From Thermodesulfobacteriota bacterium (GTDB taxonomy: Bacteria > Desulfobacterota > UBA8473), in the NCBI GenBank assembly GCA_040757775.1, contig JBFLWQ010000027.1, positions 1 through 38,726 on the forward strand: DNA of 38,726 nt, given 5' to 3'. The translations under genes and the position numbers were made by a program. Below are positions 18,370-27,573 of this stretch, piece after piece (position 1 is the stretch's first letter; every line of letters begins with the position of its first letter). Under the pieces are notes generated by a model. That model was not told where the DNA came from, searched no databases, and worked only from the letters and a program-made list of their open reading frames with translations.

Positions 18370-20646
18370 ATGGCAGAAGGTTCGGTAGGCAATGTGGAAA
18401 GAATAACGCTTTCCATTCAGGGGATGACCTGCGCCTCGTGTGTAGCCAGAGTAGAAAAGGCACTGAACAACGAGAAGGGGGTCGTTAAAGCAACCGTAAA
18501 TCTTGCCACAGAGAAAGCCACCGTTGAATATTCCCCGGGAATAGTATCTGTAAGAGAACTGAAAAGGACCGTTACGGATTCGGGTTACAAGGTACTGGAC
18601 GTGGAAGAGAAGGATCTTGTCGAAAAGGAGAAGACTGCCCGGGAAGCAGAATTCAAAAAGTTAAGAAACAAGCTCCTGGTCGGTGTGATTCTGGTGATCC
18701 CCATCCTTCTACTTGCCTATTGGCAACCCCTTGGCATGGGCAAATTGTGGGAATGGGACAGACAGACCAACTTTATCCTCCAACTTTTCTTTCAAACCCC
18801 TATACAGTTCTGGGTGGGCTGGCAGTTTTATGTAGGTATGTGGAAAACTGCAAAGCTTAGAACCACAGACATGAATACCCTGGTTGCTGTGGGAACCTCG
18901 TCAGCGTATGCATACAGTGTAGTAGCCATTTTTTTACCGGAATTGTTTAGCGCAAAGGGATTGATAGCTACGGTTTACTTCGATACTGCTGGTGCCATCA
19001 TTGTGCTGATTCTCCTGGGCCGTTTGTTGGAGGCCAGGGCTAAGGGGCAGACCTCCGAAGCTATAAAGAAACTCGTGGGACTCCAGGCAAAAACGGCAAG
19101 GGTATTACAGGATGGAAAAGAAATAGATATCCCTATCGAAGAGGTTGAAGTTGGTGACACTGTAATTGTCAGGCCTGGAGAAAAGGTCCCTGTGGACGGT
19201 ATTATCAAAGAGGGCCATTCCTCTTTAGATGAATCCATGATTACCGGAGAGTCCATCCCAGTGGAGAAAAAGGTTGGAGATAAAGTAATAGGGGCTACTG
19301 TCAATAAAACGGGTACCTTTCAATTCGAGGCTAAAAAGGTAGGGAAAGATACTATGCTCGCCCAGATTATAAACATGGTTGAAGAGGCTCAAGGTTCAAA
19401 GCCCCCCATTGCCCGTATGGCAGATATCATTGCCAGTTACTTCGTGCCCGCTGTCATTGGGATCGCTATACTAACCTTCACCATCTGGTATCTCTTTGGC
19501 CCGGATCCAGCCTTAACCTATGCCATGCTTAACTTTGTGGCAGTTCTCATCATTGCCTGTCCATGCGCTCTCGGACTGGCAACCCCTACATCCATCATGG
19601 TAGGAACAGGTAAAGGGGCGGAGAATGGTGTGCTTATCAGAAGCGGAGAGGCACTGGAAACTGCCCATAAGTTGAACGCTATCATCCTTGACAAAACAGG
19701 CACCCTGACAAAAGGGGAGCCATCCGTTACTGATGTATTGACCAGCAAAGGTTTTAATCCCGAAACAATCCTCATGCTATCAGCATCAGCAGAAAGGGGA
19801 TCGGAGCATCCTCTTGGCGAGGCAATTGTTACTAAAGCAAGAGAACAAAAGCTAACCCTGGAGACACCATCGGATTTTAATGCCATTCCAGGCTATGGTA
19901 TCGAGGCTGCCATAAACGGCAAAAATGTTCTGCTTGGTAATATAAAGCTTATGCGAGACAGGAAAATCGATATCGGAAACCTAGAGAAAAAGGCAGAGGG
20001 ACTCTCCAGCCAGGGGAAGACCCCTATGTATGTGGCTGTTGATGGAAGCCCTGGAGGAGTTATTGCGGTAGCAGATACCCTGAAGGATAATTCAAAGGAG
20101 GCTGTTGCCATATTGTATAACCTGGGGCTTGAAGTAATCATGATCACAGGAGACAACCAACGAACCGCCAGCGCCATAGCCGAACAGATAGGTATAAAGA
20201 GGGTGCTAGCAGAAGTACTTCCGGAAGTTAAGGCCAGTGAAGTTAAAAAATTACAGAAAGAAGGGAAAAAAGTGGCAATGGTTGGGGACGGGATTAATGA
20301 CGCCCCTGCTTTGGCACAGGCAGATGTAGGCATTGCCATTGGCACAGGTACAGATGTTGCCATGGAAGCGGCGGATATAACTCTTATCAGTGGAGATTTG
20401 CAAGGTGTGGTTACAGCGATTGCCTTGAGTAAAGCCACTATAAGGAACGTCAAGCAGAACCTTTTCTGGGCATTTGCTTACAACACCATTCTGATTCCCG
20501 TTGCCGCCGGTGTTCTTTTCCCCTTTTTCGGAATACTACTCAACCCCATCTTTGCAGCCGCCGCTATGGGGCTCTCCTCTGTGACCGTAGTTTCAAATGC
20601 CCTGAGATTGAGGAGGTTTAAGTCGCCGATTGCTACAACAATTTAG
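18370..20646 (+). CDS. copA: Copper-translocating P1B-type ATPase CopA
   Basis: This 758-residue ATPase should export Cu+ from the cytosol. One N-terminal metal-binding domain carries GMTCASC (C21, C24). The membrane metal site is CPC at 397-399. The phosphorylation site is DKTGT with D441, the nucleotide-binding domain has SEHPLGEAI, and GDGINDAP is present in the hinge. The last two helices contain AYN and MGLSS, the signature of the Cu+ subgroup rather than Zn/Cd pumps. AGGGGGTG lies upstream. The downstream Met/His-rich sensor kinase and Met-rich secreted protein fit a metal-homeostasis module. Copper supply to cytochrome maturation is an alternative role. Confidence 0.96.
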   Translation: MAEGSVGNVERITLSIQGMTCASCVARVEKALNNEKGVVKATVNLATEKATVEYSPGIVSVRELKRTVTDSGYKVLDVEEKDLVEKEKTAREAEFKKLRNKLLVGVILVIPILLLAYWQPLGMGKLWEWDRQTNFILQLFFQTPIQFWVGWQFYVGMWKTAKLRTTDMNTLVAVGTSSAYAYSVVAIFLPELFSAKGLIATVYFDTAGAIIVLILLGRLLEARAKGQTSEAIKKLVGLQAKTARVLQDGKEIDIPIEEVEVGDTVIVRPGEKVPVDGIIKEGHSSLDESMITGESIPVEKKVGDKVIGATVNKTGTFQFEAKKVGKDTMLAQIINMVEEAQGSKPPIARMADIIASYFVPAVIGIAILTFTIWYLFGPDPALTYAMLNFVAVLIIACPCALGLATPTSIMVGTGKGAENGVLIRSGEALETAHKLNAIILDKTGTLTKGEPSVTDVLTSKGFNPETILMLSASAERGSEHPLGEAIVTKAREQKLTLETPSDFNAIPGYGIEAAINGKNVLLGNIKLMRDRKIDIGNLEKKAEGLSSQGKTPMYVAVDGSPGGVIAVADTLKDNSKEAVAILYNLGLEVIMITGDNQRTASAIAEQIGIKRVLAEVLPEVKASEVKKLQKEGKKVAMVGDGINDAPALAQADVGIAIGTGTDVAMEAADITLISGDLQGVVTAIALSKATIRNVKQNLFWAFAYNTILIPVAAGVLFPFFGILLNPIFAAAAMGLSSVTVVSNALRLRRFKSPIATTI

Positions 20647-20735
20647 TACTATAATCGTTGATTTTATTTTAACGGTAATTATTGTGATATGCACTAACAG
20701 TTATCGCTTCTCTAAACGGACTATTCGGGGTAAAT

Positions 20736-20847
20736 AGGGGGGACGTCCTTAAGATTTTAAGTTGGCAGTAGGGTGACAAATGGATTGCGAGAGAAAATGA
20801 TTATCTGCTATTGGGTTAGTAACTTAGAAACTTAAGGGCGTCCCCCT
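20736..20847. repeat. MITE-like palindromic element, 112 bp
   Basis: Terminal inverted repeats of about 28 bp bound the element. The outer 17-18 bp are almost perfect (AGGGGGGACGTCCTTAAG against CTTAAGGGCGTCCCCCT), and the inner part continues with about 13 of 16 matches. The middle has no open frame of note. No obvious target duplication was seen. It occupies the gap between copA and the sensor kinase gene. Confidence 0.65.
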
Positions 20848-20896
20848 CAGTTAAGTTAGTTGTTTTGCAACAAGCTTGAACCTTCAGAGGTAACTA

Positions 20897-22636
20897 ATGC
20901 AGAAGAAAAGGCTTTACCTTCCTTCTATCACAATACTGACAACAGTCCTTACCCTTATTGTTTTACTGAGTATCTCAACCTTCAGGAACCTCCATCGGGA
21001 AAGGGTCAGGATGGAGGAATCGCTTTTAAGGGATGGTACCATTGTTCTCAGGAGCATGGAGGCATCCTTCCGTTCTGGTATGATGGGGATGATGGGAAGG
21101 GGAGGAAATCTTCAGTGGCTTATGTCCGAAATTTCGACCCTGACGGACATTCGCTTTATAAGCATCATAGAGGAAGACGGTCTCATAATCGCTCACAGTG
21201 ATGATGAATTGGCAGGTACCTCATATCCCCAAATGGAGAAGCTGAAGGAACTGAAGGAGCAGAAGGTGCCCAAGAGTTGGTTCGATACGGATGGACAATT
21301 CCTTGTTGCCAAGAGATTTCAGCCTCTGGTTGCATTCAGGGGAATGAGGGGTGCCATGCATGGTCCCAGACATTCGATGATGCATTCCATGATGGTTTCC
21401 AGGGGGGGAGTCTTCGATTCTATTCTATCTGGAAAGGCATATACCATAGTGGGTTTGGATACCCGTACATTCGATGAGGCGCAAAGGAGCGATATCCGGC
21501 ATGCCATAATGATGGCGCTGATCCTGCTTGTTATGGGGTCGGCAAGCCTGTATTTCATCTTTCTTGCCCAAAATTATTACATCGTCAACAGAACCCTCGA
21601 TTCTATGACTACTTATACAACAAATATAGTGGGTAACATGCCAGACGGGGTTATTTCCATTGATGATAAAGGAGAGATTGTTACAGTTAATAACAGGGCA
21701 AGGGAGATTTTTAGCTTAGAAGGGATACCAGATGAGCGTAAAGAGCTGAAAAGGACCTTCCTCACATTTGCAACCCCGCTTCTCCAGTCATTAAAGGATA
21801 GGAAGAGAGTCCTTGAGAGGGAGATCGAATATCCCTGTGGCAATGGAGAATCCATTCCTCTTTCGGTCAGTGCTGCCAGGCTTATCTCTGAAGATGGAGA
21901 GGACCTTGGAGCGGTATTCATACTGAGGGATCTGAGAGAAATAAAGGAATTGGAAGAGAGGATTAAGAGAAGCGAAAGACTTGCGAGTCTGGGAAGTCTG
22001 GCTGCAGGGATGGCACATGAAATCAGAAACCCACTGAGTTCTATAAAGGGGTTTGCCCAGTTTTTCCTTAAGAAGACCATTCCAGGAACCGAAGATCACA
22101 AATACGGTGGAGTCATGATCAAGGAGGTGGAGAGGCTCAATAGGGTAATATCGAACCTGCTGGACTTTGCCAGACCTAGGGAACTTGTAAAAGAAAAGGT
22201 CTCCCTTGCTGACCTCATTCATCATAGCATTGAACTTATCCAGGACGATGCCAGATCTAAGAGCATACAGGTAATTATAGATATAGAAGAAGGTATTCCT
22301 GACCTGGAATTAGACAGGGATCAGATCACCCAGGTACTGCTCAACATAGAACTGAATGGTCTAAATGCCATGCAAAAGGGAGGAAACCTGTGGATTCGTT
22401 GTTTCAGAGGAGAAGACGCCGATGCTTTCTTTGTAGAAATCGAGGATACAGGACCCGGCATACCCGAAGATGAGCTGTCAAAGATATTTGACCCTTTCTA
22501 CACCACAAAGAAGGAAGGTACAGGACTGGGACTTGCCATCGCCCACAGAATTGTGGAAAATCACAGTGGAACCTTATCAGTAAAAAGCAAAAAAGGCTCG
22601 GGAACGGTATTTCGTATCGAGTTACCCGTCTCATAG
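20897..22636 (+). CDS. Sensor histidine kinase with Met/His-rich periplasmic loop
   Basis: The 579-residue membrane kinase has TM1 at about 8-28, a periplasmic domain to about 200 and TM2 at about 203-225. A PAS domain (about 240-350), HisKA with H374 (GMAHEIRNPLSS) and an ATPase domain (DTGPGIP, GTGLGLAIA) follow. The layout is that of ZraS/HydH-type kinases. The periplasmic part has MMGMM at 62-66 and a cluster of Met and His residues at 150-166, suited to binding Cu+ or Ag+. With copA before it and a Met-rich secreted protein after its regulator, copper sensing is likely but inferred. AGAGGT precedes the ATG. Confidence 0.93.
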   Translation: MQKKRLYLPSITILTTVLTLIVLLSISTFRNLHRERVRMEESLLRDGTIVLRSMEASFRSGMMGMMGRGGNLQWLMSEISTLTDIRFISIIEEDGLIIAHSDDELAGTSYPQMEKLKELKEQKVPKSWFDTDGQFLVAKRFQPLVAFRGMRGAMHGPRHSMMHSMMVSRGGVFDSILSGKAYTIVGLDTRTFDEAQRSDIRHAIMMALILLVMGSASLYFIFLAQNYYIVNRTLDSMTTYTTNIVGNMPDGVISIDDKGEIVTVNNRAREIFSLEGIPDERKELKRTFLTFATPLLQSLKDRKRVLEREIEYPCGNGESIPLSVSAARLISEDGEDLGAVFILRDLREIKELEERIKRSERLASLGSLAAGMAHEIRNPLSSIKGFAQFFLKKTIPGTEDHKYGGVMIKEVERLNRVISNLLDFARPRELVKEKVSLADLIHHSIELIQDDARSKSIQVIIDIEEGIPDLELDRDQITQVLLNIELNGLNAMQKGGNLWIRCFRGEDADAFFVEIEDTGPGIPEDELSKIFDPFYTTKKEGTGLGLAIAHRIVENHSGTLSVKSKKGSGTVFRIELPVS

Positions 22637-22646
22637 AGGAAAAGGT

Positions 22647-24002
22647 ATGGTTAAAAAGAGTATCCTTGTTGTTGACGATGAAGAAAGCCATAGAATGATG
22701 CTTGGTGCCCACCTGAAGGGGGAAGGCTTTGAACTGGTGGAGGCGTCGGATGGCAAGGAAGCCGTAGATAGAGTCTCTGAAAGGTTTTTTGATCTTGTCC
22801 TTATGGATGTACGAATGCCAAAGATGGATGGGATAGATGCTCTCAAACAGATAAGACAGATAAACCCCACCATCCCTGTTCTCATAATGACAGCATACGG
22901 CTCCATCAATTCAGCGGTGCAGGCACTCAAATCAGGTGCTGAGGACTATCTTACTAAACCACTGGATATGGATGAACTCATTATCAAGGTTAATAAGGTT
23001 CTTCGTTACAGGCAACTGGAAGAGGAAAACTTATTGAATAGAGAAAGGCTTGGAATAAGATTCGACTTCTCCAGCATTATCGGTAACAGCCCAAAGATGA
23101 AAGAGCTTTTCGAAACCCTCTCCATGGTTTCGCCGACAAATGCTACTGTACTTCTCCTTGGAGAGAGTGGGACGGGCAAAGAGATTGTGGCCAACGCTAT
23201 TCATCAGAACAGCCCTAAAAAGGAGAATCCATATATCAAGGTCAACTGTGCAGCACTTCCAGAAACACTTCTTGAGAGTGAACTCTTCGGTCATGAAAAG
23301 GGGGCATTTACTGGTGCTATATACAAAAAAAAGGGAAGATTCGAACTTGCCGACGGTGGAACGATATTTCTTGATGAAATAGGAGAGATGTCCATTCCAA
23401 CCCAGGCTAAGATTCTCAGAGTCCTTCAGGAGAGGGAATTCGAGGCAGTAGGGGGAACCAGGACAATCCAGGTGAACGTCAGGATCATTACAGCCACCAA
23501 CAAGGATCTCGAGGAAGAGGTTAAAAAGAGAAAGTTCCGAGAAGATCTCTACTACAGGCTCAATGTTGTACCCATTACTATACCACCACTCAGGGAGAGA
23601 AAAGAGGACATCCCAATCCTTGCAGAGCATTTTCTTTGTATATACAATGAAAAGAACAAAAGAAGTATAAGAGGATTTGAACCAAGAGTAATTGATGTAT
23701 TAATTCGTTACACATGGCCTGGAAATGTCAGGGAGCTTGAGAACATCGTGGAAAGGATGGTAATCATGTGTAGAGGGGAGATAATCTCCCTGAACGATCT
23801 TCCCTCCGCTATCGGTGGGTCTCAGCAGGAAGAAGAACAGTCTGAAATTATCATGGGTCATACTCTTCGAGATACAGAGAGGGAGGTTATACGGAGGACA
23901 CTTGAAAAGACAGGTGGAAACAGAACAAAAGCATCTGCTATCCTTGGAATAACAAGAAAGACACTACAAAATAAGATAAAAGAATACGGGTTAGAGATAT
24001 AG
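22647..24002 (+). CDS. ZraR/HydG-like sigma-54 response regulator
   Basis: The 451-residue protein contains a receiver (D10/D11, phospho-acceptor D54, K104), an AAA+ domain and a Fis-type helix-turn-helix (about 420-448, [20 protein letters not shown]). Walker A is GESGTGKE at 172-179. The sigma-54 contact loop is the canonical GAFTGA at 219-224. It starts 10 nt after the kinase stop with AGAGGAAAAGG upstream, so the two form an operon. The next gene downstream has a separate, well-formed -24/-12 promoter with a dyad about 110 bp upstream, the expected target of this activator. Confidence 0.95.
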   Translation: MVKKSILVVDDEESHRMMLGAHLKGEGFELVEASDGKEAVDRVSERFFDLVLMDVRMPKMDGIDALKQIRQINPTIPVLIMTAYGSINSAVQALKSGAEDYLTKPLDMDELIIKVNKVLRYRQLEEENLLNRERLGIRFDFSSIIGNSPKMKELFETLSMVSPTNATVLLLGESGTGKEIVANAIHQNSPKKENPYIKVNCAALPETLLESELFGHEKGAFTGAIYKKKGRFELADGGTIFLDEIGEMSIPTQAKILRVLQEREFEAVGGTRTIQVNVRIITATNKDLEEEVKKRKFREDLYYRLNVVPITIPPLRERKEDIPILAEHFLCIYNEKNKRSIRGFEPRVIDVLIRYTWPGNVRELENIVERMVIMCRGEIISLNDLPSAIGGSQQEEEQSEIIMGHTLRDTEREVIRRTLEKTGGNRTKASAILGITRKTLQNKIKEYGLEI

Positions 24003-24055
24003 TTGCATTCCGTATCCGTATAAAAACTACTCAATCTTTCCCATCTACGAATGCT

Positions 24056-24081
24056 CCTATGTGAAAAAATTATGCAATAGG
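24056..24081. promoter_or_regulatory. Candidate enhancer dyad for the sigma-54 promoter
   Basis: CCTATGTG and TGCAATAGG form an imperfect inverted repeat (CCTAT/ATAGG arms) whose centre lies about 110 bp upstream of the -24 box. That distance is typical for binding sites of NtrC-type activators. Confidence 0.3.
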
Positions 24082-24173
24082 GGTCTTCAGCGTATAAATT
24101 CCCCTTATCTTAATCTTCTAAAAAATATTTTAAATTCAATAGGTTATATAATTTCTCACATCTTTTTCTCCTT

Positions 24174-24190
24174 GTGGCACAGCCATTGCA
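24174..24190 (+). promoter_or_regulatory. Sigma-54 (-24/-12) promoter
   Basis: GTGGCACAGCCATTGCA matches the sigma-54 consensus, with TGGCAC at -24, TTGCA at -12 and exactly 10 bp between GG and GC. Transcription would start near 24201, about 40 nt before the start codon of the Met/Gly-rich secreted protein. It directly follows a gene for a sigma-54 activator. Confidence 0.8.
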
Positions 24191-24241
24191 TTTACCTTAT
24201 TACAAATATTACAAAAAATATAAAGAAAGGAGGTGTCAGAC

Positions 24242-24664
24242 ATGAAGAAGGGATTGGCTTTATTGGTCGTATTGGCTGTGGTATTAGGAATATGGATGGG
24301 GGGCGTTGCATTTGCCCGTGGTGGTTATGGGGGGCGCATGAACATGATGTGCCCTGGTTATGGTGGCAATAATGGCCGCATGATGGGTCCAGGCTATGGT
24401 GGCTACGGGGGCAATATGATAGTCCCGGGTTACGGTGGCTATTGCCGGAACGCTCCTGGTACCTATGGAGAGACTAAAGCCATAACTGAGAAAGAAGCAA
24501 AGTCTATTCTCGGTAATTATGTCGGTACAAACCCCAATCTCAAGGTGGGAAAAATCACTGATAAAGATACCTACTTTGAGGCAGAGATCCGTACAAAAGA
24601 GGATTCTCTGGTAGCTAAGCTTGCCATTGACAAAACAACTGGATGGGTCCGACCTCTCTACTAA
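24242..24664 (+). CDS. Secreted Met/Gly-rich protein with PepSY-like C-terminus
   Basis: The 140-residue protein has a signal peptide (residues 1-25, ending AFA). A low-complexity region to about 70 contains repeats around PGYGG, with methionines at 33, 35, 36, 47, 48 and 59 and cysteines at 37 and 68. The C-terminal region (about 80-140: ITEKEAKSILGNYV, FEAEIRTKED, LAIDKTTGWVRPLY) resembles a PepSY-type fold. The ATG at 24242 has GGAGGTG upstream, and an in-frame GTG inside that site is rejected. Methionine-rich secreted proteins often bind copper or silver. Its sigma-54 promoter and place behind the sensor pair suggest a metal-induced periplasmic binding protein. The function is inferred. 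Confidence 0.85.
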   Translation: MKKGLALLVVLAVVLGIWMGGVAFARGGYGGRMNMMCPGYGGNNGRMMGPGYGGYGGNMIVPGYGGYCRNAPGTYGETKAITEKEAKSILGNYVGTNPNLKVGKITDKDTYFEAEIRTKEDSLVAKLAIDKTTGWVRPLY

Positions 24665-24704
24665 GATAGGGCAAAAGGTCAGGGGACAACCCCTGACCTC
24701 TATC
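24665..24704. terminator. Bidirectional terminator between convergent genes
   Basis: A perfect 10-bp stem AGGTCAGGGG / CCCCTGACCT with an ACAA loop is extended by outer GATAG/CTATC. It lies between two genes that converge. On the - strand the stem is followed by TTTT, while the + strand lacks a T-run. It should therefore work best for the - strand gene. Confidence 0.7.
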
Positions 24705-24726
24705 TTGAAATTCTACGTATACAAAC

Positions 24727-25095
24727 TCACTTTCCATCATCAACGCGTTCTTTGACCCTTCCTGGAGTCGGGGGAGCCTCTTCACTAAGAAATTCTTTAT
24801 AATTATGGGGTGATAATTTTATAAAAGCACCTGGAACATCCTCAATAAGAAAACTTTTATAATTCTGAGGCGAGAATTTTATAAATTTATAGGGTATGGC
24901 AACGGGTTCCCGTCCCGTGGGAAGGGTACGATAGGTAAGAACCCAGACTGCCCCCGTTGTTGTATTAACGAGGTAGGCATTGTCATCTTTGCCAGGAACA
25001 ATCTGATATGTTCCAATTTCAGCGGCAAAGGATACAGTACAGAGAAAAAACACAATAAGACATACCAATAGAATCCGCCCCCCTCTATATCGCAT
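24727..25095 (-). CDS. Small exported protein with a tandem 20-residue repeat
   Basis: No family is recognised. The 122-residue product has a signal peptide (about 1-25, ending SFAAE). A short beta-type segment (AYLVNTTTGAVWVL) follows, and then two tandem copies of a 20-residue unit beginning FIKxSPxNYKxFL at residues 71 and 91. The tail is proline-rich and charged. AAGGAGGG precedes the start, and a GTG one codon earlier is also possible. It is the last gene of the long - strand series, separated from the next gene by a palindromic repeat, so its link to the envelope cluster is uncertain. Confidence 0.75.
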   Translation of the reverse strand: MRYRGGRILLVCLIVFFLCTVSFAAEIGTYQIVPGKDDNAYLVNTTTGAVWVLTYRTLPTGREPVAIPYKFIKFSPQNYKSFLIEDVPGAFIKLSPHNYKEFLSEEAPPTPGRVKERVDDGK

Positions 25096-25126
25096 CACTA
25101 AACCCTCCTTAGTTTAAAAATAAAGT

Positions 25127-25210
25127 TTGATGGCTTCGTAAAAAGTCCATCTGTCCGCCTCTGGCGGATTACTTTGCCATCCCAATTTTGACTTTTTACG
25201 AGTTCGTCAA
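25127..25210. repeat. Palindromic intergenic repeat (CGTAAAAAGTC family)
   Basis: Two outer arms of about 20 bp, ending in CGTAAAAAGTC and starting GACTTTTTACG, flank an inner hairpin TCCGCC-TCT-GGCGGA. The element is about 84 bp, without a gene. Single arms of the same family occur after prfA and at the murA stop, so it is a dispersed family in this genome. Confidence 0.65.
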
Positions 25211-25236
25211 GTTTGTATTTGGGAAATCATATCCCT

Positions 25237-27528
25237 CTATTTTCTCATGATGGTTACTTCTTCGCTGGGCTCACTTTCAAGACCGTCCTTATCAACAGAG
25301 ATAACGACATATGCCTTTTCCTTCCCCTTCGGAAGACTTTCCCCGGTAAAACCTGGTATTTTAACGGTGGCAATCTTTGCGAGTCCTAAAAACCGTTTTT
25401 CGTAAATATCATAATGTGAAATGTCAGGTTCGCTCCCAGGGTTCCAGTTGAGTACGACCTTTCCCTTAGTCAGGTTGCCGTTAAGTCCCTCAGGACGTTT
25501 CGGTTTAGGTTTAGTCTGAACACTGATGGTTTCCGAAAAATCACTTAGCAGTGCATCCCTGTCTTCTGCCTGGATACGGTAACGATAACCACAGCCATCT
25601 TTGAGACCCTTATCAATGTATGCGGTTTCACTACGAATATCCGCAATGCGGGTAAATTCTTCCTTCTCAGGACCAGCGCGCCAGACATGATAAACGACGA
25701 TATCGTTTTCTGGATTTGATAGCCAGGCAAGAGGCACCTCCTTTACTTTCCCTTCTTCTCCTTTAAGTCCTGATGGTTTCGTCGGTCTAGCCTTTGTCGT
25801 GGCAAAGGCTGTTTCAGAAAAATCACTCTCCACATCCACCTTGTTGAAGGATCTGATTATGTAATAATAAGTGGTGTTATCATCGAGCTTTTCTTCCCCT
25901 CCCCCGTCGTGGGTAAACTTATTAGTCGTCCGTCCCTTTAATCTTGAGAGCAACATATATTTACCTACCTTTTCTCTGGACCAGTAGATCTTGTAACCCT
26001 CAATGTCTTCATTGGAACTCGCCGTCCACGTAAGTTCCACCTTTTTTACCATGCCACTTACAGCTTTTACCCCCTCCGGAGCAGGTGGTTTACCCTTTGT
26101 TACGGCTGATACCGCCACTGATGGTGACGTTTCCCTATCCTCATCCTCAAAAGCAGTAATTCTATAGTAATAGGAAAGATTATCGCCAAGTTCTTCCCTA
26201 TCATTATACTCCATCTTCTCCCTGGTACCGGTACCTGAAATGTTAGAAACCTCAACTTTCTTAATCTTGGTAAAATTTCCGGTTTCTCCAGTGCTTCGAT
26301 AGATGTAGTATCCCTTGACGAAAGGAGAATCAACAGGAACCCACGTCAGTTTAGCTTCCCTTATCATTCCGTGGGCGGAGACACCACTGACAACCGATGT
26401 GGTTGTAGCCTTAACAGAGCTGGAAAATTCACTTTCCAAACTCTTTTCATTATATGCCGTCAGTTTATAGTAATAGCCTTCCCCATCGCCGAGTCCCCGA
26501 TCTACACGGACCACCTTAAGCAACTTGTCGAGAGTAGTTGTGACATTTACACCAATACCCAGATCCCGGCCGAGGATATTGACCACCTCTTTGTATGGAC
26601 CATCTTCTGCTTTTGCCCGATAGAGTTTATACCCCTTCAATTCCAGGGGATCATCGCTCTTTGCTGGATTGGGGGACCATGTCAACTCAACACTCTTTAT
26701 GTGGCCTATTGCCTTTAAAATAACAGGGGGGTTAGGAACAGGGACTGTCTCAGCACGAATAACTGATGAAAAATTACTGCGAAGCCCACTACTAGCAGAT
26801 GCCCTGACCTGATAATAATAAGTGGTATTCTTCTCTAAATTCCGATCAAGATACTCTGGTTGTGCTACCTGAGAAATCCAGGCAAAAGGACCGGATTCGG
26901 AAGTACTGCGAAACACCTCATAACTGACGGCAGTGTTACCGGGTGCATTTTCCCAGCTCAAATATATGCTCCTGCTACCCGATCGTTTCTGTATATTAGT
27001 GGGGCCTCCCCAAGTAGGCGTAGGCTTTTCTTCACTCACTTTTTTGGTATAGGCATCTGCTATTGCTTTGCTGATCAAGGTACTCAGCCTTTTGATTTCA
27101 CCCCCCAGAGCTGTATCACCGAAGGATACCAACTGGGTATCAAAAATAGACGTCTTCTGTTTGATATGAATAGCCTTACAGTTGACCACAATTGTAGCTC
27201 CCTTTTTTTCAACGTTGCCGACAACTATGACGTCAACCCCCAGTTGTGTACCGATATTAACCACATTTGCCGGATTATCATCCTGCTGGAGATCATGGAG
27301 GTTCAAAAAAGCCTCAAGCTCCCTACGGCCAATCATGATCAGTTCACCTTTCTCTTTAAGGGAATCTATAAGCAGATTGGTAACCGAGGTACCATAACCC
27401 GAAGCCTCCATATTTACAGTTCTGAAGTTAAAAACAGCAATCTTGGCCTGCAGGGGAGTATCGGCTAAGACAATGACTGGATAAAATATCAGTATCATCA
27501 AAAAAATCAAGCACCACTTTTTGCCCAT
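25237..27528 (-). CDS. Exported CsgG-like protein with six fibronectin type III domains
   Basis: The 763-residue protein has a signal peptide (1-22). An N-terminal domain (about 27-170) has CsgG/TolB-N-like features: KIAVFNF, an IGRRELEAFL helix, and VDVIVVGNV. Six fibronectin type III domains follow from about 175 to the end. Each shows a V/LxLxW strand, a GY..YR/YW strand and a YYY-type tyrosine corner. FN3 arrays usually mediate binding at the cell surface or in the periplasm. The ATG at 27528 has GGAGGAGAGA upstream and is preferred to an ATG 12 nt earlier. It lies 45 bp after the TPR-CsgG lipoprotein gene and is probably cotranscribed. The exact role is unknown. Confidence 0.88.
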   Translation of the reverse strand: MGKKWCLIFLMILIFYPVIVLADTPLQAKIAVFNFRTVNMEASGYGTSVTNLLIDSLKEKGELIMIGRRELEAFLNLHDLQQDDNPANVVNIGTQLGVDVIVVGNVEKKGATIVVNCKAIHIKQKTSIFDTQLVSFGDTALGGEIKRLSTLISKAIADAYTKKVSEEKPTPTWGGPTNIQKRSGSRSIYLSWENAPGNTAVSYEVFRSTSESGPFAWISQVAQPEYLDRNLEKNTTYYYQVRASASSGLRSNFSSVIRAETVPVPNPPVILKAIGHIKSVELTWSPNPAKSDDPLELKGYKLYRAKAEDGPYKEVVNILGRDLGIGVNVTTTLDKLLKVVRVDRGLGDGEGYYYKLTAYNEKSLESEFSSSVKATTTSVVSGVSAHGMIREAKLTWVPVDSPFVKGYYIYRSTGETGNFTKIKKVEVSNISGTGTREKMEYNDREELGDNLSYYYRITAFEDEDRETSPSVAVSAVTKGKPPAPEGVKAVSGMVKKVELTWTASSNEDIEGYKIYWSREKVGKYMLLSRLKGRTTNKFTHDGGGEEKLDDNTTYYYIIRSFNKVDVESDFSETAFATTKARPTKPSGLKGEEGKVKEVPLAWLSNPENDIVVYHVWRAGPEKEEFTRIADIRSETAYIDKGLKDGCGYRYRIQAEDRDALLSDFSETISVQTKPKPKRPEGLNGNLTKGKVVLNWNPGSEPDISHYDIYEKRFLGLAKIATVKIPGFTGESLPKGKEKAYVVISVDKDGLESEPSEEVTIMRK

Positions 27529-27573
27529 TCTCTCCTCCATCCTAAATCTACTGGATAATTATTAGTTAATTAT

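Noticed and set aside
19893-20453. Open frame of 186 codons on the - strand inside copA
   Set aside because: It lies fully within the conserved P-type ATPase and has serine/alanine-rich composition typical of antisense frames.
23031-23630. Open frame of about 200 codons on the - strand opposite the sigma-54 regulator
   Set aside because: The + strand frame has full REC and AAA+ motifs. The antisense frame has no recognisable domain and is a shadow.
26860-27468. Open frame of 202 codons on the + strand opposite the FN3 protein
   Set aside because: The - strand product has a signal peptide and repeated FN3 domains, while this frame has no motif and no ribosome site.
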